From 2-12-FULL-60-25 sp003576745 (lineage in GTDB: Bacteria > Patescibacteriota > Patescibacteriia > 2-12-FULL-60-25): a DNA stretch of 64,000 nucleotides. Position numbers and translations under genes: made by a program. How positions within the stretch are numbered: the first letter of the stretch is position 1; every line of letters starts with the position of its first letter. Shown piece by piece: positions 48,857 through 56,180 of the stretch. Location: NCBI GenBank assembly GCA_030272835.1, contig SZOQ01000005.1, forward strand, positions 62,001 to 126,000. The letters are read 5' to 3'. The notes under the pieces were generated by a model. The model was not told the origin of the DNA. It saw only the letters and a list, made by a program, of their open reading frames with translations, and ran no database searches.

Positions 48857-48890
48857 AGACACATAGTATACGACATCGTATTCCGCGTGG

Positions 48891-50795
48891 CTACCTCCGT
48901 TTGAGAACAACATCGCCCTCGGCAACGCCGCCCTGTATCGCAGCGATTCCTCCATCCCCCCGAGCAAGGATGACCACAGGCGCGTTTCGGATTTGTCCGT
49001 TTGGGGCCCGCACCATTACGGTCGTTGCATCTCCTTCCGTTTGGATGAATGCAGACGGGACAAGAAGGGATTGTGTCGCTACCGTGCCCGTCATTCTCAC
49101 GTTTGCCGTCATGCCCGGCCTGACATCATGCTCTTTCTCCGCCAGCGAAAGAATAGCTTTGTAATACACGGCATCACGGAGAAGCGTCTGATCCGGGTCA
49201 ATGGAAAGAACGGTCCCTCCAAAACGCGTTCCCTCGCCATATGCATCGAGGGTAAGAACAGCCGTCTGTCCTGTTTTTGCAATGGCAATGTCCGCTTCTG
49301 GAATGAGCGCCTCAACGTCGAATGCCTCTTCCCCGATCATGCGTATGGCGGTTTCATTTTCGCGGACGAGTTCTCCGATTTCCGGAGGGACATCCGTGAT
49401 GGTACCGTTGACAGGGGCGATAATGCGTATTTTTTGAAGATCTTCCTTAGCCTGTTCGAGTGAGGCTTCCGCCTGGGCAACAGCCGCGCGAAGAGGCGCA
49501 AGCTCAACGTCCCTTGGCGGGGATTCTTTAAGCGCAAGATCGGCTTCCGCGGAGGAAACTGCGGCTTTTCGCGTTTCAATCACCGATTCGGCCGATTGAA
49601 TGCTCGTAATGGATTGCGTACGCGTCGATTGAAGCGATATCGTCGCCGCATCTACCGCATCCTCCAGAGCCAGCACGGACTGGCTTTTTTTGAGAACAGC
49701 CCGATCTTTCGCCTGTTTTGCTGTGAGAATGGCCGATAATTCACCGCTCACGGATGAAAGATCTGTTTGGATTCTTGTTTTCGCATTTGCAAGATCCGCA
49801 GATGTAAATCCCGTCCCGGGAATGGAATATGCCAGCACGCGCTGAACATCATGTAAATATGTCTGGATGAGGAGGAGCGCCTGTTCCACCAGCAAACCCG
49901 TATCATCTATCTGGCTTCTTGCCCCCGAAACGCCAAGAGCGTTCACTGATGATTCGGCTCGCTGTTTGGACGTTTTTGCGAGCGTATATGAAAGCCGGGC
50001 CTGATCCATGGATCCGCCGCTCCACACGCCAAGGAGATGCTTATACGACTGGTTCGTTGCCGTGTCATCAACGCCGATAATCTGATCACCATCCGAGAGC
50101 GCCGTCGTCATAGCGCCGATGGACGACAAGAGTGCCACACGAAGGGTGTCGTATGCGTCGGTGATGCCTGCATCCAATACAAGGGATTCGGAGACGAGTT
50201 CGTGTCGCGCTTGCTCCAGTTTTTGCTCCGCCGAAGCAATGTCAATCGACGTTCGCTGGCGGATAATTTCCAAATCCGTTCTAGAGGCCTCGAGCTCCGT
50301 TTGCGCTTTTGCAACATTCTTCCTGGCGACGTCTACGGCTTCCTTGCGTTCTCCGGCAAGCGCAAGCTGAAGATTCGCGCTCGCCGCAAGGAGCTGGCTT
50401 TGCGCTTTCCGATAGGCAAACTGCACATCTGCATCGCGCAATTCCGCGAGGACGTCACCGGCCTTCACGCGCTCGCCTGCGCGGACGGCAATAGATTCGA
50501 TGGACCCGCCCCTCTGAAATGAGAGATTGATCCTCGCAACAGGCTTTACTTCGCCCGTAACGCTGATTGTCCGTTTGAGATCGCCCCGCGTGACGAAGGA
50601 GCTCTCAAATGATTCCGTTGGATATATGTATGCATACATGGCGTAAGCTGCGCCCGCGGCAGCGAGAATCCCCACAGTAATGACAACCGCTCTCCACGGC
50701 GTTTTTGACAAATGGGGTTTTATGGGCGCCAAATCCATGCGCCCTTCGACAACTGCTGCATCTTTTGTTTTTCGCGCCCCTCGTTGACGTCTCAT
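48891..50795 (-). CDS. HlyD/MacA-type periplasmic adaptor protein
   Basis: 634 residues. Seen: a basic N-terminus and one membrane helix (about 35-56), the first lipoyl half VTGEVKPVARINLSFQRGGS followed by ERVKAGDVLAEL, a very long coiled coil (about 110-440) and the second lipoyl half IRIIAPVNGTITDVPPEIGE, then beta-barrel and a VLVPSAFIQTEGDATTVMV end. This is the membrane-fusion/MacA fold. It overlaps the pgi start by 4 nt. No MacB-like permease or outer-membrane channel lies within the window. An unusually long coiled coil for the family. Confidence 0.88.
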   Translation of the reverse strand: MRRQRGARKTKDAAVVEGRMDLAPIKPHLSKTPWRAVVITVGILAAAGAAYAMYAYIYPTESFESSFVTRGDLKRTISVTGEVKPVARINLSFQRGGSIESIAVRAGERVKAGDVLAELRDADVQFAYRKAQSQLLAASANLQLALAGERKEAVDVARKNVAKAQTELEASRTDLEIIRQRTSIDIASAEQKLEQARHELVSESLVLDAGITDAYDTLRVALLSSIGAMTTALSDGDQIIGVDDTATNQSYKHLLGVWSGGSMDQARLSYTLAKTSKQRAESSVNALGVSGARSQIDDTGLLVEQALLLIQTYLHDVQRVLAYSIPGTGFTSADLANAKTRIQTDLSSVSGELSAILTAKQAKDRAVLKKSQSVLALEDAVDAATISLQSTRTQSITSIQSAESVIETRKAAVSSAEADLALKESPPRDVELAPLRAAVAQAEASLEQAKEDLQKIRIIAPVNGTITDVPPEIGELVRENETAIRMIGEEAFDVEALIPEADIAIAKTGQTAVLTLDAYGEGTRFGGTVLSIDPDQTLLRDAVYYKAILSLAEKEHDVRPGMTANVRMTGTVATQSLLVPSAFIQTEGDATTVMVRAPNGQIRNAPVVILARGDGGIAAIQGGVAEGDVVLKRR

Positions 50796-52135
50796 ACCAT
50801 GTTCCGGCGTTTCATCCCCTCCTTCATAATGCGTTTCGATGCCTCAACCCCCGGTTGAGTATATGCGTATACGTTCATAAGCTCTCCCATGATGGACACG
50901 GCGATTTCGAAATACATGAATAATGCCCCCAACGAGCGTTCATCTATTCGATCGATCAACAGCGTCCCATTCGGCCTTCCGTCCCTGCGAAGGGATTCCG
51001 CCGTCGCATAGCGCTCAAGATGGATAAGATCTTGAAAACGTTTTCCACCGAACGCAGCAAGTTCCTGTACGGCGTCGTCACACATGGGCGTGCGCAACGC
51101 ATGATCGAATCGCTTTGTTTCAAGAAACGTTATTATTTTATCGAACGGGCCTTCGCTATAGAGCTGAAGCTGCGAATGCTGGTCTTCCGGACCAATCGAA
51201 ACGACGGGGGTAGGACCCGCGTAGATGACATCTCCGCGTCGATTCTGTTTTTTTCCGAGACTCTCCGCGACAAGCTGCCGTACCCATTTCGCGAACGATT
51301 CCAGTCTTACGGAATACGGCATGAGCACATGAATACACTGTTTTCTCCGCTCCATGCCGAGTACGTGCAGTCCTGCATATGCAAGAATCTCCGAGTTGCC
51401 GACGCTCTCTTCATGAAACCGATCAAGGATCAATCTTGCGCCGGATAAGATGTCTGCAATGCGATAGCCTGCAGCGGCCGCCGGAAGTAATCCAACGGCT
51501 GATAATACCGAAAAACGTCCGCCGACATTCGCGGGAATGGGCAGCGTTGTGTATCCTTCACGCCGCGCGATGTCCCGTAGCGTTCCTTCTTCCGGATCCG
51601 TGGTTGCAATAATATGAGATGAAGCGTTTTTCCTCCCCACGGCGTCGATGAGCGCCTTCCGGAACACAAGAAACGCGGTCATCGTTTCGAGCGTTGAACC
51701 GGATTTGCTAATGACATTTACGCATGTTCGTTTGAGATCAAGCGAATGAAGGAGCCGATACAGCTCATCGGGATCGGTGCTCGATCCTGCAAAATGGAGA
51801 TGGAGGCGTTTTCGCGCGCGTTCGCGATACGCGGGTTCCAGAGCCTGAAACAGCGCCCGAGCGCCGAGATCCGATCCTCCTACCCCGAGAACGACTATAT
51901 CCGAAAACGAACGCCGAAGCGTGGCAGAGAGGCTATTGCACCGTTTCTCAAGGGATCGATCGAATGGCAGGGAGAGAAATCCCCGCTCTTCCGACCTTGC
52001 AAGTTTTTGCACTTCCTTTCTCGCTTCGCGAAGACGAGGCGTTATGCGAGCCCACTCCGAAGGATGAACAGCAAATCGTCCGGAGCGCTTTGCGTGCATG
52101 TTGGCGTGATCGTAGGTAAGCGGAAAGGTCTTCAT
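50792..52135 (-). CDS. pgi: Glucose-6-phosphate isomerase
   Basis: 447 residues from ATG 52,135 (MKTFPLTYDHANMHAKRSG). Seen: GVGGSDLGARAL, SKSGSTLETMTAF (phosphate binding), a SIGPEDQHSQLQLYSEGPFD block with a conserved Glu-Asp-His, and QPGVEASK with the catalytic Lys at the end. It interconverts glucose 6-phosphate and fructose 6-phosphate. The open frame above the ATG runs toward the tRNA-Gln promoter and is not supported. It overlaps the adaptor gene by 4 nt. Confidence 0.95.
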   Translation of the reverse strand: MKTFPLTYDHANMHAKRSGRFAVHPSEWARITPRLREARKEVQKLARSEERGFLSLPFDRSLEKRCNSLSATLRRSFSDIVVLGVGGSDLGARALFQALEPAYRERARKRLHLHFAGSSTDPDELYRLLHSLDLKRTCVNVISKSGSTLETMTAFLVFRKALIDAVGRKNASSHIIATTDPEEGTLRDIARREGYTTLPIPANVGGRFSVLSAVGLLPAAAAGYRIADILSGARLILDRFHEESVGNSEILAYAGLHVLGMERRKQCIHVLMPYSVRLESFAKWVRQLVAESLGKKQNRRGDVIYAGPTPVVSIGPEDQHSQLQLYSEGPFDKIITFLETKRFDHALRTPMCDDAVQELAAFGGKRFQDLIHLERYATAESLRRDGRPNGTLLIDRIDERSLGALFMYFEIAVSIMGELMNVYAYTQPGVEASKRIMKEGMKRRNMV

Positions 52136-52202
52136 ACCGACAAACAGTATAACGCATGGACGCAAACGGGTCAGCAGAGCTCCTGCGGAACAGCGAACCT
52201 TG

Positions 52203-52231
52203 TTGACCAGAACGGCTCATTCACGTATATT
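52203..52231 (+). promoter_or_regulatory. Promoter of tRNA-Gln
   Basis: Seen: -35 TTGACC (52,203-52,208), 17-nt spacer, -10 TATATT (52,226-52,231). It points to a start near 52,238, 16 nt before the tRNA. Confidence 0.8.
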
Positions 52232-52253
52232 CGCCGACGCAAGCTCATACGAT

Positions 52254-52327
52254 TCGGGGGTCGTCTAGCGGTAGGACGCTTGGTTCTGGCCCAAGTAACC
52301 GGGGTTCGAATCCCTGCCCCCGAGCCA
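52254..52327 (+). tRNA. tRNA-Gln (anticodon CTG)
   Basis: 74 nt with encoded CCA at 52,325-52,327. Seen: acceptor TCGGGGG/CCCCCGA, D arm GTCT-AGCGGTA-GGAC, anticodon stem CTTGG/CCAAG around TTCTGGC (anticodon CTG at 52,286-52,288), T arm CGGGG-TTCGAAT-CCCTG. It reads CAG codons. Confidence 0.95.
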
Positions 52328-52333
52328 TGCAAG

Positions 52334-52355
52334 CATCCGCATGCGCGGGTGTTTT
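52334..52355 (+). terminator. Terminator of tRNA-Gln
   Basis: Seen: CATCCGC (52,334-52,340), loop ATGC, GCGGGTG (52,345-52,351), then TTTT; the stem has one T-G pair. It lies 6 nt past the CCA. Confidence 0.75.
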
Positions 52356-52394
52356 GCGTTATGTCGGGGAACTGCGTGGTTTGGATATTCCAAA

Positions 52395-52475
52395 CGCCTC
52401 ATACCTCACGGCCCACGCCATACGCCCCACGTCCTCTTTACTCCCAACTCCCTCCTTCCCACCCCCTCTTTCCTG
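52395..52475. repeat. Partial mosaic repeat (flank words only, copy G)
   Basis: Seen: CACGGCCCACGCCATACGCC, then CCACGTCCTCTTTACTCCCA and CCTCCTTCCC words like the flanks of copies B, C and H, but no GGGGAG/CTCCCC core. It fills the gap between tRNA-Gln and gpsA. Confidence 0.5.
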
Positions 52476-52484
52476 CTTTATAAT
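52456..52484 (+). promoter_or_regulatory. Promoter of gpsA, leaderless
   Basis: Seen: -10 TATAAT (52,479-52,484) and a weak -35 TTCCCA (52,456-52,461) at 17 nt. The start would be near 52,491, 2 nt before the ATG at 52,493, so the mRNA is probably leaderless. Confidence 0.65.
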
Positions 52485-52492
52485 TCGCTGAC

Positions 52493-53374
52493 ATGAAAAA
52501 GAATATCGTCATCATTGGTCAGGGTGAAATCGGCAAAGCTATCGCGTTTCTTTTGAAACGCCAGCGCGCGCATGTCATAGACTGCTGGGACATTGATCCA
52601 ACACGATGTCCTACGCGCAAAGCTCTGGAAACGATCATTCCGAAAGCCTCAATCATTTTTCTGTGTGTCCCTTCATGGTGCCTGCAGGGGGTGGCCGATT
52701 CCATTCGAAGCCTTCTTCGTCATCAAACGGTGCTGGTGACGCTTTCCAAGGGACTGGACAAACAAACGCATCAAACTGTTTCTGAACGCATGCAAACAAT
52801 TTTTCGCCGTACGCAACCCGTTGTGCTGTTGAGCGGTCCCATGCTCGCCGAAGAGATTGTAAAGGGAAAACGTGCCGCATGCGTTGCGGCATCAAAACAT
52901 GCGCATGCCCGCAAGGACGTTCTTGGTCTCTTTAAAGACTCGGCTTTGCATGTTCAATCGACAACGGACGTTGTTGGCGCATCGCTTTGCGGTGTGTTAA
53001 AAAACGTGTATGCCATCGGTCTCGGCATAGCTGCCGCGAAACAGGCGGGAGATAATTTTCGCGGCTGGTATGTACAGGAGGCTGTGCGTGAAATGTCAAT
53101 CATTCTTTCACATGCCGGAGGACGTCCGGAAACCGCGTATGGTCCGGCGGGATTGGGCGACCTTATTGCAACGGGATTCAGCAGTCATTCGTCAAATTAC
53201 TCATACGGGTACGCACTCGCGAAACGAAAACGTTCTGTAAAAAAAGCCGAGGGCGTTGAATCCCTCGCATCCATTATTCACCTTGCCGCCCCAGTAAAAC
53301 ACAAGCTTCCTCTGCTTTGGAAGATTAAATCCGTCGTTTCCGGATCAAAGCCTCCCGCCTCTCTGGTTGTGTAG
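52493..53374 (+). CDS. gpsA: Glycerol-3-phosphate dehydrogenase (NAD(P)+)
   Basis: 293 residues. Seen: IIGQGEIGKAIAFLLKRQ (Rossmann GxGxxG), KGLDKQTHQTVSE, LSGPMLAEEIVKG, the catalytic Lys in LCGVLKNVYAIGLGIAAA and the GPAGLGDLIATGFSSHS motif. It makes sn-glycerol 3-phosphate from dihydroxyacetone phosphate for phospholipids. It is slightly shorter than most GpsA proteins (about 330). Convergent with dnaX, 3 nt apart. Confidence 0.95.
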   Translation: MKKNIVIIGQGEIGKAIAFLLKRQRAHVIDCWDIDPTRCPTRKALETIIPKASIIFLCVPSWCLQGVADSIRSLLRHQTVLVTLSKGLDKQTHQTVSERMQTIFRRTQPVVLLSGPMLAEEIVKGKRAACVAASKHAHARKDVLGLFKDSALHVQSTTDVVGASLCGVLKNVYAIGLGIAAAKQAGDNFRGWYVQEAVREMSIILSHAGGRPETAYGPAGLGDLIATGFSSHSSNYSYGYALAKRKRSVKKAEGVESLASIIHLAAPVKHKLPLLWKIKSVVSGSKPPASLVV

Positions 53375-53377
53375 AAG

Positions 53378-54961
53378 TTACTCGAGAACGCTGCCGCCAA
53401 ATGTGTCGAGAACCCTCGTCACCACGTCCGCCGGCGCTGATCCGCGCGCTTCCAAACCGCCATCCTCCGGAGATGAAATTACGCCATCAAATAACAGATC
53501 GGGTATGCCGAGAATGTTCCGCCCCGCCTGCTCAAGTAGCTGTTTTGACTTTACATCGCCGATGATTTTTTCCTTGTGAAAAGCGTATTGGAATCGTAAT
53601 ACGACCGTGTGTCCGTACACCCTCTCAGGCCTGGTAATTTTCAGGATGAACGGAAGCGAGCGGTTCTGTTTTTCCACCTCGCGGACAATTGCATTCCATT
53701 GCGTTCGTATCTCATGCAATTGTACGAACGACGGTGTTTGGATTTGTGGATTCTCCTCGTTTTCTGTGTTTTCTATTCGTTTTTGTTCGTCATGTGTTTT
53801 TGCCGGGCCTTTTAAAGAGTCCCTCTTCCCCTGAGGGGGATCTTTCTCTCGCCCAGGATCTTTTTTTTGCACGGCATGAGGAAGCATGCCTCCGGCAATC
53901 GCGAAGATTGAAAGCTCAAGGACGAACACCGGATCCACGCCCGTTTTCATGTCCCTTCGGCGTTCAATGAGCAAGAGCGCGATATCCGATAGCTCATTTT
54001 CGGAATATGCATCGAGCAGTCGAAGAACAGATGGTCCGACACGATCGCTCTGCTGCAGGCGGTCGCGCACATCGGGATCCTCTGCCTGAATCGCTTTCCG
54101 TGTAACCGCGAGAAGGTCATTCAAAAATCCTGCCGGCGGCAACCCCTCATCCAAAATACCGCGGAGCGCGGCCATTGATGCCCCAATATTCCGTTCCGCG
54201 CAAAGGAGAAGCAGATCGGCGGCTCTCGGAAGATTGCTGCGCGGAAGGATAAGGTCGGCCAATTCAGCCGTAATCGTTGTTTCGCCAAGCGATGCAAGCT
54301 GATCAAGCATGCTCTCTGCATCCCGAAGGCATCCGTCGCCCGCCTGAACAATCGTATCTATAATACTCCCTTCTATTGTAAAACCTTCTTGTTTTGCCAA
54401 AAATCGTATCCGTTCCTTCATGGGTTCCGGTTCGATGCGTCTGAATTCAAAACGCTGGCAGCGCGATTTAATGGTTTCCGGAACTTTATGAAGCTCTGTG
54501 GTAGCCAGGATGAAAAACGCATAGTCAGGCGGCTCCTCGAGGGTTTTCAACATTGCATTCCAAGCGCTCGGCGAGAGCATGTGGCATTCATCGATGATGT
54601 ACACCTTTCTTTTCCATTTGGCTGGAGGGAAGCGTACATGCTCGATAATAGCTTCGCGGACATTTTCAACGCCCGTATGAGATGCGGCATCGATTTCGAC
54701 GAGATCAATGCAGGAGCCCTTATCAACTTCCTGTACCGCCGGGTTTGCATCAATGGGCTCTCCGTTATGCGTTTCGCTTGATAAAAGCGCCTTTGCGAAA
54801 ATCCTTGCCGTAGTCGTTTTCCCAACCCCTCTTGGTCCGGAAAATAAAAACGCGTGACCAAGAATGCCGCTTTCCACCTCTTTTCGAAGTGTTTCTGTTA
54901 TATGCTGCTGTCCGGTTACGTCTCGAAAAAATCGAGGGCGATACGATCTCGAAATTGGCAT
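53378..54961 (-). CDS. dnaX: DNA polymerase III tau/gamma subunit (clamp loader)
   Basis: 527 residues. Seen: YRPRFFRDVTGQQHI start, Walker A GPRGVGKT, Walker B YIIDECHML, SRCQRFEF sensor stretch and a C-terminal domain that could bind the polymerase. The four cysteines that bind zinc in most bacterial DnaX, between the Walker A helix and the DLVEIDAAS block, are absent; only one Cys (KGSCIDLVEID) remains and the insertion reads SSETHNGEPIDANPAVQEV. No slippery A-run for frameshift gamma production is evident. It loads the beta clamp. Confidence 0.95.
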   Translation of the reverse strand: MPISRSYRPRFFRDVTGQQHITETLRKEVESGILGHAFLFSGPRGVGKTTTARIFAKALLSSETHNGEPIDANPAVQEVDKGSCIDLVEIDAASHTGVENVREAIIEHVRFPPAKWKRKVYIIDECHMLSPSAWNAMLKTLEEPPDYAFFILATTELHKVPETIKSRCQRFEFRRIEPEPMKERIRFLAKQEGFTIEGSIIDTIVQAGDGCLRDAESMLDQLASLGETTITAELADLILPRSNLPRAADLLLLCAERNIGASMAALRGILDEGLPPAGFLNDLLAVTRKAIQAEDPDVRDRLQQSDRVGPSVLRLLDAYSENELSDIALLLIERRRDMKTGVDPVFVLELSIFAIAGGMLPHAVQKKDPGREKDPPQGKRDSLKGPAKTHDEQKRIENTENEENPQIQTPSFVQLHEIRTQWNAIVREVEKQNRSLPFILKITRPERVYGHTVVLRFQYAFHKEKIIGDVKSKQLLEQAGRNILGIPDLLFDGVISSPEDGGLEARGSAPADVVTRVLDTFGGSVLE

Positions 54962-55019
54962 AGCGAGTCACTAGTTTCACCCTTCCGGCCTCTCACGTCA
55001 AATCAGGGAAAGATTGCGC

Positions 55020-55215
55020 GGAACCTAGGACGTAGGTACGTAGGACGTGGCCATGCTGTGAGCTGGATGCGGGATGCGAAGAGTACGTAGTTGCGTAGGA
55101 CGTGGTTGCGTAGGGGGAGCATAATCTTCCCCGAACCCCGAGCGGGTCCGTAGGTTCGTATGTCTGTAAGTCCGTAGGTCGTAAGTCGTGAGCCTTGCGC
55201 CCGAAACCTGTAACC
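55020..55215 (+). repeat. Intergenic mosaic repeat, copy F (longest)
   Basis: Seen: ACGTAGGTACGTAGGACGTG, GGGATGCGAAGAGTACGTAG, TTGCGTAGGACGTGG words, the core GTAGGGGGAGCATAATCTTC (55,110-55,129) with CCCGAACCCCGA, then GTCCGTAGGT units (55,146 and 55,171) with TCGTATGTCTGTAA between. It fills most of the 281-nt gap between dnaX and the next gene. Confidence 0.75.
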
Positions 55216-55242
55216 ACTTCACCAATTGCCAATAGCTTCCTT

Positions 55243-55860
55243 CTAATGCTTAATGATATTTTCAACGGCCGCCCATTTGGATGGGGCAGCTTTCGGAACG
55301 AGAATGACAGCATCATCCCCTGACTGTCCTTTAAAAAAGGTAACCGATGCAGTTAAAATATTATATTTCCGTCCTTCGGCCGTTACTTTCCAATCGCCCG
55401 TATGTTCGTCACGCGTTAAAATTCCCATTAAACGTTGCCGTTCAATCGGACCGATTTGTTTAAAAAGAAACGCTCCATTCGGCGCAATCGTCAACTTGAG
55501 GATGTCGCCTTCAACAAGTTTTGACTTAGAGGCGTAATTCGGGGGAACCAGGTATTGTTTTCCATCCGAGCCCACCATGTGCTGTCCATCGAAGACGCCC
55601 TCAAGAACTTTTCCCTCGGCGGCCGGCCCGATAATTTCCCCTTGTTCCGTTCTGCTTCGAATGGTGAGTTCCTCAAACGATGCCTCTTCCGAATCACTGG
55701 AAAGAAGACGCTCTAAATTCGCGATCTCCTCTCGAAGATTCGCAATCATTTTTCGCGCAATGGCGAACTTTGTTTCACTGGCCGTGGCGGGTTTTGGCGC
55801 GCTGCCCGGATCAGACGCCTGTCGCCCACCACTGTTATTGGCCGGTTTCGTTTCCGGCAT
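55243..55860 (-). CDS. Conserved hypothetical protein (Patescibacteria type)
   Basis: 205 residues. Seen: a low-complexity Pro/Ala/Ser/Lys-rich N-terminus (1-30), a coiled-coil helix (30-55), then a beta-rich part with EGVFDGQHMVGSDGKQYLVP, PNYASKSKLVEGDILKL and GAFLFKQIGPIERQRLMG. I recall similar EGDILKLTI-KQI-GP proteins in CPR genomes, of unknown role. The beta part may be an OB- or TRAM-like barrel (inference). It lies between two mosaic repeats. Confidence 0.6.
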   Translation of the reverse strand: MPETKPANNSGGRQASDPGSAPKPATASETKFAIARKMIANLREEIANLERLLSSDSEEASFEELTIRSRTEQGEIIGPAAEGKVLEGVFDGQHMVGSDGKQYLVPPNYASKSKLVEGDILKLTIAPNGAFLFKQIGPIERQRLMGILTRDEHTGDWKVTAEGRKYNILTASVTFFKGQSGDDAVILVPKAAPSKWAAVENIIKH

Positions 55861-56180
55861 AGTTTTATTTTCCGAGGAAACACCGATCCCACCCTTCGAA
55901 CCAGTGTCGTCCTTAACGGAGCCTATCAGACACCTTCGGAGGTGAAAAGTGGATAAGTTTCAACAGGGAACAGTTTATGAGTTTTGGGTTACGGGCGCAT
56001 GACCCATGACCCACGTCCTAAGCCCTACTCCCTTTGTCCTATGAAGGGACCGAGTGAGTGGTGAGTAGTGATTGGTTAAGGGGAAAAGCAGGCGCCTCTC
56101 TACGTCCTACTCCCTCCTTCCCACTTCCAACTCCCCTTGTCTCATGACCAACGAACTTACAGACTTACGATCTTACGAAC
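55861..56180. repeat. 320-nt gene-free stretch with mosaic repeat copy H
   Basis: No gene is seen. From 55,980 the words ATGACCCATGACCCACGTCC, CCTACTCCCTTTGTCC, CTCTACGTCCTACTCCC and CTTACGAACCTACGGAC occur; the last is the reverse complement, with one change, of the GTCCGTAGGTTCGTA part of copy F. There is no GGGGAG/CTCCCC core. At 55,930-55,943 CACCTTCGGAGGTG forms a small hairpin, purpose unknown. Confidence 0.6.

Noticed and set aside
48891..50795. Complete MacAB-type efflux system
   Set aside because: Only the adaptor is present; no ABC permease or outer-membrane channel gene lies in the window.
55020..55215. CRISPR-like array in the GTACGTAGG / GTCCGTAGGT words
   Set aside because: The repeated words are 9-15 nt, irregularly spaced and imperfect, and no cas genes are present; it is part of the mosaic repeat family.
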